A DNA stretch of 64,000 bases from positions 210,164 to 274,163 of the forward strand of contig MNCI01033587.1 of assembly GCA_015680685.1 (NCBI GenBank). The letters are read 5' to 3'. This document shows, piece by piece, positions 33,749 through 45,719 of the stretch. Origin of the DNA: Gnetum montanum. Its lineage: Eukaryota > Streptophyta > Gnetopsida > Gnetales > Gnetaceae. The notes under the pieces are model-generated. The model was not told the origin of the DNA, searched no databases, and worked only from the letters and a program-made list of their open reading frames with translations. Each line of letters begins with the position of its first letter. The first letter of the stretch is position 1. The position numbers and the translations under genes are program-made.

Positions 33749-33753
33749 CCCAT

Positions 33754-34125
33754 GAGATGTATAAAGCCTAGAACCCACATCTACTCAAGAAGAGCAACAT
33801 CTATCTTAAGTTAGCTAATCAGTCCATCACTATTCCCTTGGTACTAGTGGAGGACATTATGACCATCGTTTGTAGGTGGTCCTACCTCACTAATTTCTTA
33901 GTGATCTAAATGAAAAATTGCAAGGGGGACTTCCCAATCATCATGGAAAGGGCTTGGCTAAGCACTATTGATGCATGATTAGGGATCGAAGATCTTTCCC
34001 ATGAAATCTCTAAAGAAAATGAATTTGGAAAGATCCAGAGGAAGAAAGTTCCATGTATTGCATATAGTGATATAGGGTACAATTGTGTGCAAAAACTATG
34101 ATTCAAAAGAAAGGTCTTTTTCATG
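33754..34125 (+). pseudogene. Gag-protease element 3, right part (protease end)
   Basis: Continues the active-site block at 15600: HEMYKA, LKKSNIYLKLANQSITIPLVLVEDI, then KGDFPIIMERAWLSTIDA (the ILGR-type motif) and GKIQRKKVPCIAYSD. It aligns with the protease of the element at 39098-45719 over its length. Two stops in frame. Beyond 34125 the similarity ends and a minus-strand gag of the same family begins. Confidence 0.78.
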
Positions 34126-34189
34126 ATCTAGTTTTTGAACCACTTGGCTAAAGAGCTAGTTGTAAGTTAACAACCCTCATTGCATTGTG

Positions 34190-36580
34190 TTGTTGCAACT
34201 GAGGTGGAATTTCTCCATGCATTAATGGAGTAGGTAGTAATTGGGTTGAGCGTGAAGAGGCATATGCAGAAGGATGAGAAGGAAAATAGTGATATGGTAT
34301 TTCTTCTCTAATAGATGGAGAATGAGTTCTATACTACTCTGGATGGTAGTAGTGATGTTAGAAGGTGGTGTGAATGGAAGAGTCACATGGAGAAATGAAT
34401 TGTTGAACATGGTATCCATATGGATCTATTTTTTGATAAGGGTACTACTACCTTAATAGTGGCACCCCCCATAATTATGGATGTTTCCACTACTAGTAAT
34501 ACTCATACAGTTGTGGTGGAGCTTCACTTGGATAGTAGATTTGTTGTTGGTGAAACTACTTAGGATTCCCTTGACGATAAAGTAATCTTCTGTGTGCTTG
34601 CCTTCTTACCAATCTAGGATTTAAATCATACACCCTAGATTCCTATAAGTGCAACAAAAAGGGGCAACATCCCTTGGAATGTTCATAATGGTAGATGTCA
34701 CATCCATTGTCATCATTTGATTCAGTTTCCACAACTTCTTATAGTACCGCAACTTTGCCCTTGCCCCTTTGGTAGGCACATTTAGCTTCTTTCCACATTC
34801 TATGATTATGATCACTACTCTACTCTATTTATTCTTCAACAATTTTTAGAGAATTTTAGAATTTTTCATCCCCCACAATTATGGATGTTTTCATATTTTA
34901 TCTACCTTGGCCAAAATTTTATACATAGATTTTTGGGTTGATAAAGTCTTTTGTTGCACCACCACATTAAGAGGTGACTCCTCCTCACTATCACAAAAGT
35001 GGATCTCCCTCTTTCTGATGGAAGGGTCCCTATTATATTCCTTAGCACTTTGTTATTTTCTTAGCTCTCCTTCTTCTGTTGCTACCTAGCCTATTAGCCT
35101 TTGGATCTAATGGGATCTAAGTTCTGAAAATCTTCCCTAGGCATAAATCCAAAGATTTCTTTTTTCTAATCTAAGTCCATCTGTGATGTGGTGAATTTTT
35201 TCCCACCAAGAATAACCATGGCCAAGGAATCAATGTATGAAAGAATAGTATCTACCTATGGAAGCATCCAAGGGTTTATGTGTTCCTTCCTTTTATCCTT
35301 GGATCTACCTTCTTAAATTAGACACTCAAGAGTATGTTTGATATTTATCATTGAAAAATTGTATCATTGTACTCCACCTGTGGATGGATTCTGGGTCCAA
35401 CGATTGATACCAACTTTTTGCTTCCTTGATGAGTATCTTAGAAAATAGTTTTAATTTTTTCCAATAATTTTCAATATTCTATAAGGAATAAGCATCATGA
35501 AAGGTTTCAAGATGTATTTGCAGATCAGAGTTATGTCCCCCCTCAAATCTTGGGATATTATTCATGTCAAGTTTCTTGATTTGACTATATTTCACATGCC
35601 TAGTTGGAATTTTTACTACCTTTGCAATGTTTAGCATGCTTTAAGTGGCAAGAAAAGGCTCATCATCATAATTATTTTGATGATGCCTATGATATCCTCT
35701 GCTATACCTTCATTCATGGTAATCTTTGCAATTATCATTATCTTGTTGTTCACCTTCATCATGGTTGTTCTTTCTACAGTGCCTATTAGAACTAGAAGAG
35801 TAAGAAGAAGATACAGATGAAGAGGATGAAGAGGGAGAAGGACTTCCACCACCATGGTGTGTGCCACCTCCACCATTCTTTTCATGGCCATAGTCGTTAG
35901 CTTTCTGATCATCTTGATGCTTGCCTAAGCCCCTATTGTGACTTAAACTTTTTCCTAAACATAGATTGTTAATTATGGATTGTAGATTCAATTTCAAGCC
36001 TCCATCATCAATATCAAGGGTTGGATAATCTTCATGTTGAGAATCCTCAGAGGTAGGATCCTCATTATCTTTTTGGTCCAATATGAACAAGTGATTGGTG
36101 AACCATTTCTCCTTCATAGCCTCATGGTGCTTTTGCTAGTGTTGATCTCTCCTACATTGTGTTTTAGTGGGATGGTAGTCCCAATAGTCATGGTCATGCA
36201 CAATGTACTCTTCTTGAAGATCCTAGATGTCCAACCTCATAAGGGTTTGGAGCACCATTCTAGACACAAATCGATCGAGAGGCATTACAATGTTGCCCTT
36301 CATATCTCACCACAAGAATTATTCATCCAATGTAGGATGAAGGTAAAGTCAAGCACATACTCATCTATCTAGATGAGTATATACCACCCTACATTCTTAA
36401 GGCATTGGTAATTTAGTATCATCGTGCCTATGAGAAGAAGATATTTTGTAATTAGAATAAGACATCAATGTGCTCAAATTATTATATTTATTTTTAGGAT
36501 GATTTTAACCTTAGGGTTCATCCAACAATGTTAATGATTTTCACTATGCTTAGATAGCATACATTTTAAATAAAAAGGAG
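34190..36580 (-). pseudogene. Gag of gag-protease element 2
   Basis: Minus-strand gag related to the one at 42360-44743. Seen are ESEDSQ-like acidic residues, NLQSIINNLCLG, a long Ser/Gly run (HGGGSPSPSSSSS), and a Cys/His patch around 34640-34700 equivalent to CEIYQYDHPKGCF. The start codon position reads ATC-rich sequence near 36450, so the initiator is lost. Proline-rich and charged segments follow the same order as in the related element. The protease that should follow is missing; instead a plus-strand protease piece abuts it. Confidence 0.72.
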
Positions 36581-36597
36581 CCCTAGCAATGGCACCA
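36581..36597 (-). promoter_or_regulatory. Primer-binding site of gag-protease element 2
   Basis: On the minus strand TTGGTGCCATTGCTAGGG, a mutated form of the TTGGCGCCGTTGCCAGGG site of the element at 39098-45719, directly next to the LTR. Confidence 0.7.
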
Positions 36598-36598
36598 A

Positions 36599-37387
36599 TG
36601 ATGAGTGATGAGTACCCCTACACTTAACCATATAAATCACTAAGCATTCATGCATGATTCAGTTGAATTCTGTGGATCCCTTATCTTCCAATACACTAGC
36701 CTCTAAGAAGTGAAGTTACCCTAACAGTCATTCGTTTTCTTCCCAATTACACTTATGATATGCAAAGGTATGGTTAAATGTAATTAAGACATGTGATTTT
36801 TGTTTTTTATGTTTTATATTTTGATCACTTAAAATAAAGGATAAAACGAATGAAGAAATTTAATCACTAATTTAATCTAACTAACCAATGTCTAACTAAT
36901 CCTAACATAAGCATCTAGTTCAACTTTCCATACACATGCTAAACATGTACAACGTTGCTAGATTACAAAATGTTAAGCATTACTAGGATTGTCAAGCTTC
37001 ATGTGCATGCTCGAATTGGTTGTACCTATGTGCTTAATTAATTACTATTTAATCTAGCTTAATTTAGTTTAATTACTTAGAGCATTAAATAAAATTGTTG
37101 AAAACATTGAATGCATAAAAAAATTAATCTAGCTGAAGTGCTACAAGTTTTATCAGAAAACTTGTCTTTATTGTTGTACATACTACTTTGCTTAGGTACA
37201 ATAGTTCTTGAATAAATATTTGTACACTCAATGACTCCTACTATGGCTCTGCTATACTATGACAAATATTATCCCAAAATTGTGCACCCCACTGTTATTT
37301 ATAGGCTAATACATATCCTACGACATCAAATATTTGACATCACCTCTAGATCCCTAATATCAAATCTAGACAAACTACACTTCATCA
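36599..37387 (-). mobile_element. 5' LTR of gag-protease element 2
   Basis: Starts (plus strand) TGATGAGTGATGAGTACCCC right after the PBS. It matches the LTR at 48822 closely and those at 39098 and 44886 more loosely (shared TACCCCTACACT, GTATGGTTAA and TATTTATAG blocks). The right end at CTTCATCA is inferred from the LTR length of the related element. Confidence 0.65.
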
Positions 37388-39097
37388 AATTATCAAGAGT
37401 TATTTAGATTAATGTTACCTTTGTTTTACTAGTCTTATGTAGTTGATGTATCTTGCTGATATATAGTCAAATCTCATTGAAGTCTAGTTATTAATATTCA
37501 TGAAAACTAATGAAAAGGCATCATCTTTTCTAGTGTAGTTCATCTTGTACATGATACATGTATAACAATGGTTTCATGTTTTTCCATAGATCATGGTTCA
37601 TAGTCTATCATTAGATCATAGTTAATCCTTAATTTTATTGGTCTTGGATCATGATTTTCTCTAATACCAATTATGATATCTCAGTCCTAAATGTCATGAA
37701 AAATGTCAAATATATGTAATATTTCACATTGTGCATAGTAATTATGATAATGAAAATGCAGAAGAAAAGGAAAAATGAACTTTGTTAATATAAAAATAAT
37801 TTATGTATCAAGGTCGTGCTTGGATGGTTCATTGGGGTCATATTCCTTTGGCATCTATGCCTTAGAAGTAATCTAACATTGTCATCATAGGTAGGCCTAT
37901 ACTTGACCAAAAGTGATGGGTAGTCATCAATATGTCCTCCTTTACCCGACAATTTTTACTTACCTTTATGGCTCTGTAACTCTATACTAATATGAAATCT
38001 AATTACTAGGTATAAATACCTTAGGTCAAATCCCCCAAAGGTTACATCAAGAGATATGTCCATCATTAAAATATTTCCTTTTGGATCTTATTACAATAAT
38101 TACATCATTTCTTACAAAGTAACATCATCTTACAACATGAATCCATTTAAGAATGGGGATATGCCATGTATAAGCATCATTTAACCAAAAAACATTATTG
38201 TTAAACATAAACCAAAATAAAAATCCTAGGTGGTATAGAAATTTGTGCAAATTACTTTAGGAATCAAAATAGAGTCTAACGTTAAAGAAGATTATTATCA
38301 AACAAGGATTCAATGACTACTAAATGTTTTTAAAAAGCTTCTAAGTATATTACTAAAATTGCAAAATTAGTTAAATATCAAAAATTAAAACCTAAGGTAG
38401 CTATAGAAATAAAAATATCCTAAGAATAAGATTAGTTGCTATTTTAGATTTCAAACACTCTAGAAGGTCATAGATGCTATGTTTTTTTTTCCGTATATAG
38501 AATTTTTGAAAGACAATTGAACTAGAATTACTTTACAAAAGTTTCTCCATTGCATACATACTATCCAAATCTAATACTAAAATACATTATAACTTTTTTT
38601 TCAACCTTGTGATGGGATTGTGATGCACTGGGAAGGACACCATGGGATCCATGTTGAACTATTGAGTAACTTTTTATTTTACACTACCACTTTCTAAAGT
38701 CGTCTTGGAACTTAAAAATATGGATATAATCTAAAGCCCTGGTTTTATAGTCTATAAATTCAATAAAGTCAAACTAGATTTAGACATAATAGAATTGAAT
38801 CTCTAACATTGCATTCATGATAAAATCAATAGTGTAATATTAAATCTTAGAAATACACAAAAACAAATTAGATATGATAGAATAGAATCTTAAAACATTT
38901 CATTGAATAGTTTACAAAGTAACTAAATCAAACAAAATTGATGCACATAAACTAAATATTCTAAAAATCCAAAAGTAAAGCATTCTAATATATTTTCCCT
39001 TCCTATTTAATAGTCATATAGCTAAAAACCTTCCATGGCTAAAATATCCAAAATAGACTCCAAACCCTAGGTAATATCCAAGGTCAATGATGACATC
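37388..39097. other. AT-rich sequence, no gene recognised
   Basis: No open frame of note and no similarity to the other elements was seen. It resembles decayed repeat DNA into which the complete gag-protease element inserted. Confidence 0.4.
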
Positions 39098-39911
39098 TGA
39101 TGAGTGGCTAGGTACCCCTACACTCAACCATATGAATATGAGCATAGCACACACGATCCGGTAGAACTCCATAGACTAAGTGCCTACACGCCTCATGGAA
39201 CACTTAGGGTTAATCATTCGTTGTCTTCACAGACTTACTTGTAGTTGTCACGATGTATGGTTAAGTAAGTCTGAGGTATATGATTTTTATATCTTTTTAT
39301 GTTTTTATCTCCTATGCTAACAAGATGAAGGGTAGAGAAACTAATTACTAACTTTAACTAATGAACTAAGTCTAAATTAACCTAGCATCAACATCTGTTC
39401 CCACTTACCGTACACACCCTAAACTGATGCAATCGTGGCTACCAAACGTTAGTCATTGCTAGGATCACCACGTGTAACGCACGTGCTTGAAGTGGTCATA
39501 CTGAGGCACTTAACTAGGAGAGAAGGGTTGAGAAAGAATTAATTCCTAATAAATCATTTAAATGACAAGTAATAAATAACAGTAAATAAAAGTCCTAATT
39601 AGCCTATTCCATGCACTACAAGGTTTATCTAAGAAACTCATCTTTATTATCGTACACAAACTTGTGTTCAGGTACAATGTTTACTCAAATAAAGATTCAT
39701 TCACTTTAGGACTCCTACTGTGGACACATGGAAAATATTCTATCTCTAGAGTGATCAATCTACCAGAGTTTCCCTACTGGCTAGCCTAGGATGATGAAAC
39801 AAGGGAGAGTTGCCTCTTATTTATAGATATGACGGTGCACCATGATATCGCGGTGGAGGATGCAATATCGCATACGTGATATCGTGGCCCATGTGATATT
39901 GCATCCCATCA
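39098..39911 (-). mobile_element. 3' LTR of gag-protease element 1
   Basis: 814 bases, TGATGAGTGG to CCCATCA on the plus strand. Its right end has the palindromes GATATCGCGG, GCAATATCGC and GTGATATCG at 39841-39900. Confidence 0.85.
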
Positions 39912-41457
39912 TACCCCCATGACTAAATGAAAACTCGTCCTCAAGTTCGTTACAATAATATCAGGAAGGTATGGGATTATTGACTCAAATGAAACTAATG
40001 GGATGACATGTGAACGGATCATCATTACAAGACACAACAAAACTAGTGTTCATGACAACAAGGGTGAACACCTTATTACATTGACATCAGGCCTCATTTG
40101 GCAACTGAGAAAGAGAGAGAGAGAAAGAAGTTTCACTACTACCAACGCTAAGATTGTACCTTTTGTTGTCCATTGGTAAGTGCACCATCGGTCTTGCTCC
40201 TTGAATAGATGCTTCCAGCATTTCTCCATTCCAAGTGTTTCTTCCAGATCCCCTCTGTTGTCATATGATCACTGTCTGCACACACAACACAATCTTATAT
40301 TACCAAGGGTAAATAAATTCCAATGTAGTTGATACCTTGCTTTAGTGAAATTCCATTGGCTAGGTTGTGGTATGGCTAATTGCGGATATGGAGATGTATT
40401 AATGGTGACTATCGAAGATGTAGGGGTTAGGAAAAAAGCAAAAAAATTAGGGCTAGTAGAAAATCAAAAAAATTGGGCCCCATACCCCCATGACTAATCG
40501 TGAACCTCTAGTAGCATTATAATGGAGAAAGAAAAAGGAACAAGAAAGATGAAGGAAAAAAGGACAACTATAACATCGATGAAATGGATGTCAAGATGGA
40601 AATGAACAAAATAAAATAGATTGCAAAAATGTTAGGGAAAAGAAATTAACAGGTGCACCAAATAGGAATGTTAGTGGGTCCTCACCAAAGTAGGCTCATG
40701 CCCTTAATGCCCTAACAAACCCACATTCAAAGAGTCCATAGGCTCTGGGAATGCCATTTGGAACAAGAGTTAAAGTCTTAACCGCAAGAATTTACCAAAA
40801 AGAAAACAATGCGTCAACCAAAATATACACTAATGATACAACCTACAATGAGGTGAATAATGGAGAGAATGATGGAGAGAAGAGAATGGAATGGAGTCTC
40901 AAAAACAAGGTGGTGTACAGCCCCTTGTGTGTTTTATGATTAATGTGACTTAGCAAATCTCATTCCAACACCAGCCTCAAACCAACCACTTCCAGTGACT
41001 TCGCATTAATGCATCCGGCTAATCCATCCTCTTGAAGTAACAAGAATACTTCCCCCAAGAGATACCACCATTCTGACAAAACAAATGAGGAGAGAATGGG
41101 AAGTGAAACGGGCCTTAGTTAGAGGGAACATGTTTATTTTAAGTTCCATAACTAGTTCTTGTAGCCCAAGGAATTATTCCATCTAAGGGGTGTGATTTGA
41201 ATTCNGGACTATACAATTCCAAGCCAAGAGAGACCATAGAACTTGTGGATGGATGGATGAAGTGGACTCATTGCTTGCCATATCAAAAGAACATACCTTA
41301 GTATCAACATCGTAACTTATAGGTAAAAACCAAACATTAGCAATCAATATGAAAACAGTTCATACCATCATGAAGAACACTTATTGGATGACAAACTTAC
41401 AAGATGGATAACACACATACTCACATACACACACAAATGAAAAAGTATAATGATGTT

Positions 41458-41600
41458 GTAAAACAAAAACAAGAAAAGTTAAAGAAATTTGTAAAACAAA
41501 AACAAGAAAAGTTAAGAAATTTGTAAAACAAAAATGTGTAAGAAAAAAATGTGTAAAACAAAAACGTGGAAAACAAAAACATGTAAAACAAAAAATAAAA
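41458..41600 (+). repeat. GTAAAACAAAAAC low-complexity array
   Basis: About eight units of gtaaaacaaaaac with variable short spacers, two of them in a longer 30-base duplicate (acaagaaaagttaa...). It yields spurious Phe-rich frames on the minus strand. Confidence 0.75.
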
Positions 41601-41812
41601 AGAACTAATGGCCTCCAATGATCAGCATAGGTGGCCATCTCCCCATGACTAAATGGAAAGGGAGAGATCCAAAATAATGAATTCCTGTTTGAATTTCTTA
41701 GAAGTAGCCAACTTCTTCCAACTGATGTTCTTAGATTAAGGGGTGGAAGTTGGTGACACTCATATTTCAGTATGTCTATGCCTTTGTTGTTAACATGATT
41801 TGTACCCCTAAT

Positions 41813-42360
41813 TCATTTCATGCATATTGGGTTGCTCTTTTGTTTAGTTATCAACCACGGGGTGTCTACTATTGGTGTGGTTGCTACATACAAGCACTTT
41901 TGAATTTGTGCTTCTTGGGCACACCTATTACATGGAAGAGATGCTGAACATTCTTTCATGTCATCACCCTCTGAGTCACTGTATGTGATGCGTGGAACTT
42001 TCTTCTTCTTGATCTTTCCATAAATGTTTATCTTATATATCTCCAAGGAAAGATCATGGATCCTAAGGAATGCGTCTATTGTGATTAGCCATGCCCTTCC
42101 CATTATGATTGGGAAGTCTCCTTCATTGTTGTTGACTTCAATCACCAAGAAATTATCTGGGTAAGACCAACCCCACATAGTGGTAACAATGTCCTCCACC
42201 AATCCCAAGGGAATGGTGATGGACTGGTCTACAGGCTCTAGTTGGATGTTGCTCTTCTTAAGTTGGGGTAGGTTCTAGGCTTGATACATTTCTTGTGATA
42301 TTAAATTGACTCTAGAACTTGAGTCAAGAAGAGCCTTATGTGGTTCATTCCTAGCAATTT
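41813..42360 (-). pseudogene. Protease of gag-protease element 1
   Basis: RNEPHKALLDSSSRVNLIS holds the retropepsin active site (usual DSG reads DSS). It is followed by EMYQA, LKKSNIQLEP, SITIPLGLVEDI, NFLVIEVNNNEGDFPIIMGR and AWLITIDAFL (ILGR-type motif), then a short tail with SDSEGDDMKE. The open frame 42208-41813 covers the second half; a stop separates it from the active site. The same block exists in element 3, split at 15630/33754. Confidence 0.8.
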
Positions 42361-44743
42361 TTAAATAGATTAAGGGGCTTCTAGGATCAGAGAGTTTCCT
42401 GGGAAGCTGGCCTACCTTGATCTAGTTAGTTACGGTATACGTTAACATAATCGTATGCATACAGCTTTGTTGGACTGAAGGGTGTTCCGAAGTTTTAGAT
42501 GGAGGATGAGTGTACATAGGCTCAACCGCTTATTGTTGTGAGAGCTTGTCTGGGCTTCTGGTTCTGAAGAAAGGTCTTCTCTTTTTACAGTTGTCAGAAC
42601 CAGCAGCAAGTTGGATGTTTATAGCTCTCATAGCGTTAAGTTTCTGCGGTTGGGTAGAGTGTTCCCCTTGCATTGTTGGAGCAGGAGGTATGGGAACTAC
42701 AGGTGGAAGAGGTGCGGATGGAATTGGAGAATGGTGTGTATGTGGAATGTCTCCCATAGGAGAAGGAGTCCTCCTAAAGTACTCCCAAGCTTTGTAGTGA
42801 CATTGGAGAGTTGTGTGACCCATAGAGTCACTGGAGAAACCGATTGCTGCACATAATAGCCATAAGGATTAGGTTGGAGGTAAGGGTACTGTTGTGTCGG
42901 CGGTGGCATCCCCCATGAATGTGGGTATTTCCACTGCTAATGCTGCCTGATGGGTTGTGGTGGAGTTCCACTTGGATAGTACGTTAACGGTTGGTGGAAC
43001 TTCCTTGGGTTACCTTGGGGATAAGGAAACCTTTGGGGTGTTTACTGTTGGTTTAGTCTCGGGTTGAGTGCATACACCCCAAACTCCTATAGATGTGAGA
43101 TGATTGGAAAACATCCCTTAGGATGGTCATATTGATAGATCTCACATCCAGCATCATTTCCTGTGTCAGAATCCATAACCTCATCGGAAATAGTAATTTT
43201 CCCCTTACCCTTGTCACGTGCAGGGCCTGAATCTCTCTCCTTTGTCTTGTTCTTGTCACTACTTCGTTCCACCTTAGACCCCTTTATCATTTTCAAAATA
43301 GTTTCAAGTATAGAGTCTAAGGAATCCCATAATTGATCCACCTTAGCTGATACATCTGTTGTTAGTTTTTGAATCAGTGAGGTTTTTCTATTCACCAACT
43401 CTTCGAGTGGTGACTCATCCTCTTCATTGTAGAATTTCACTCCCTTCTTTTGAAGGGAAGGATCACGATTGTATTCTTCTATACTTTCTATTTTTCATAG
43501 CTCACCTTCTTCTTTGGCTACTTGTTCCAACAAGCGATGAATTTCATGGGCTCTAAGTTCTTATAGTCTCCCTTGGCCATAAGTCCCAATGGTTCTATTA
43601 GTCTCATGTGTTAGCCCATCTATGATGTGGTAGAGTTGATACCGCTATGCGTAACCATGGCCCAGGCAACGATGTAACAATGCATAGTAGCAACCCATGG
43701 TAGCATCCAAGGNNNNNNNNNNNNNNNNNNNNNNNNNNNNNNNNNNNNNNNNNNNNNNNNNNNNNNNNNNNNNNNNNNTTCATGTCTAAGCACTTGATCC
43801 AACTGTCCTTTAAATTCCTTGGTGAAATTCTTATAGCCTCTGTTATATCAAGCATACTTCAGGTTGCAAGTAGGGGCTCATCATGATTATCTCTTTCATG
43901 ACACCTATGATATCTTTGTTGTTCCCTACTTTCCCTTCGTTCATGCCTGTGTCCTCTCTCTCAACTCTCTCATCGAGGTCTCTCATTTTGCCCACCTCTA
44001 TCCTCACTGTTATGCTCTCTATGACTACGCCTAGAGGTGGAAGGAGAAGGTGAATGATGTGAAGAAGGGGAATAAGAAGGAGAAAAATCACCATGACAAT
44101 GTTTCCTACCTTCTCTTATATGGCTTTGGCCCCGATCGTGATGACGATCTAAGTGCCCATCCTTGTCATGTGTTGTTATTCCCTCAGTGAATAGCTAGTG
44201 TTCACAGGGATCAAAACTAGGATTGTGTATCGTGGAGCGTAGGTTCTGATACCCCACCTCCTCACTTTCATTAGTAGGGGGAACATCTTTCGATAGAGAA
44301 CCCATTATAATGGGTTCATCATCTCCTATTTCACTAAGGACGTGTGGGACCCCTTTACCCTTCAACAATGTATGTCGGCTCTCCTGCCTTGAGTCTCTCA
44401 TACGTTGTGTAGCTGTGAGATGATAATCCCTTGTATCAAAATCAACAATAACATATTTAGCATAGAGTTGTGTCATGCCAATCTGTGCCAAAGCACGAAG
44501 GAGCATGTTGGGGATTGCATGATCCAGAGGTAACACAATGTTACCTTGCAAGTCTCTCCAACGCATCTGTTCATCTTGATGGAGGATAAAGGTAAAGTCT
44601 GGTATGTACTCATCAGGATGAGTATATGTCAACCTATATTGTTGAGGAACTAGCAGATTTAGGTTATGTGTTTGATGCTTTCGACTATTCTTTGTATCAT
44701 CCCTAGGTGGTGGGTTGCTCTTGTGAGAAGAAGAAGAAGACAT
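42361..44743 (-). pseudogene. Gag of gag-protease element 1
   Basis: The start at 44743 opens a 182-residue frame (MSSSSSHKSNPPPRDD ... YTHPDEYIPDFTF ... ILHQDEQMRWRDLQGNI ... LLRALAQIGMTQLYAKYVIVD). Arg/Ser/His-rich sequence (44150-43850) follows, then a gap in the assembly (43713-43778). Next come a charged segment at 43440-43087 (EELVNRKTSLIQKLTTDV, EVMDSDTGNDAGCEIYQYDH) with a Cys/His patch that may be a worn zinc knuckle, and a proline-rich part at 42909-42530. The N-terminal 180 residues are fully open, unlike the rest. I know no named domain for it. Confidence 0.7.
43713..43778. other. Assembly gap (66 Ns)
   Basis: Run of Ns inside the gag of gag-protease element 1. Further single Ns lie at 2814, 2903, 14989, 20142, 20397 and 41205. 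Confidence 0.99.
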
Positions 44744-44866
44744 TGTGTCTTATTGGTGTGCTATTTAACCATGTATAAATTTTTCTTTTAATTAACCCTA
44801 TGGTTCATTTAAGCTCCCAATTATATGAGTGATTTTCTATGTTCTACTTAGCACACAAACACTTAG

Positions 44867-44885
44867 TCCCTGGCAACGGCGCCAA
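44867..44885 (-). promoter_or_regulatory. Primer-binding site of gag-protease element 1
   Basis: TTGGCGCCGTTGCCAGGGA on the minus strand, adjacent to the LTR. It is the well-known tRNA-Asp-type site of plant Athila/Tat elements. Confidence 0.88.
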
Positions 44886-45719
44886 TGATGAGTGGTGAGG
44901 TACCCCTACACTTAACCATATGAATACGAGCGTAGCACACATGATCCGGTCGAACTCCATAGACTAAGTGCCTACACACGTCATGAAAAAATTAGGGTTA
45001 ATCATTCATTGTCTTCCTAGACTTACTTGTAGTTGTCACGGTGTATGGTTAAGTAAGTCCAAGGTATATGATTTTTATATCTTTTTATGTTTTTATCTCC
45101 TATGCTAACAAGGTGAAGGGTAGAGAAACTAATTACTAACTTTAACTAATGAACTAAGTCTAAATTAACCTAGCATTAGCATCTGCTCCCACTTATCATA
45201 CACACCCTAAACCGATGCAACCGTGGCTACCAAATGCTAGTCGTTGTTGGGATCACCATGCGTAACACACGTGCTCAAAGTGGTCATACTAAGGCACTTA
45301 ACTAGGAGAGAAGAGTTGAGAAAGAATTAATTCCTAATAAAGCATTTAAATGACAAGTAATAAATAATATGAAATAAAATTCCTAATTAGCCTATTCCAT
45401 GCATTGCAAGGTTTATCTAAGAAGCTCGTCTTTATTGCCGTACACAAACTTGTGTTCAGGTACAATGTTTGCTTGAATAAAGATCCGTTCACTTTAGGAC
45501 TCCTACTGCGGGCACATGGAAAATATTCTATCTCTGGAGTGATCAATCTGCCAAAGTTTCCCTACTATCTAGCCTAGGATGATGAAACAAGGGAGAGCCA
45601 CCTCTTATTTATAGATATGATGACGCACTGCGATATCGCGGGGAAGGATGCTATATCACATACACGATATCGTGAGGGATGCGATATCATGAGCCGCAAT
45701 ATCGCGTCATGTCCCATCA
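44886..45719 (-). mobile_element. 5' LTR of gag-protease element 1
   Basis: 834 bases, about 90 percent like the left LTR by eye. The element's U3 start (45626-45708) is dense in ATATCG palindromes (GCGATATCGC, ACGATATCGT, CAATATCGCG). Confidence 0.85.

Larger units (their letters stand above)
39098..45719 (-). mobile_element. Gag-protease element 1: complete non-autonomous LTR retrotransposon
   Basis: 6622 bases with two LTRs (39098-39911 and 44886-45719), PBS beside the right LTR, polypurine tract (ATGGGGGTA on the minus strand, 39912-39920) beside the left one, and target duplicates ACATC / ATATC (4 of 5 match). The inside codes only for gag and a protease. The 2 kb from the protease to the left LTR has no RT, RNase H or integrase trace, so the element needs enzymes from another. 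The PBS is the tRNA-Asp type used by Athila/Tat elements. Confidence 0.85.

Noticed and set aside
36034-36372. 112-residue plus-strand frame
   Set aside because: Lies opposite the minus-strand gag, whose homology to 44195-44743 explains the open frame.
41381-41638. Phe-rich open frames that look like membrane proteins
   Set aside because: Produced by the GTAAAACAAAAAC array read on the minus strand.
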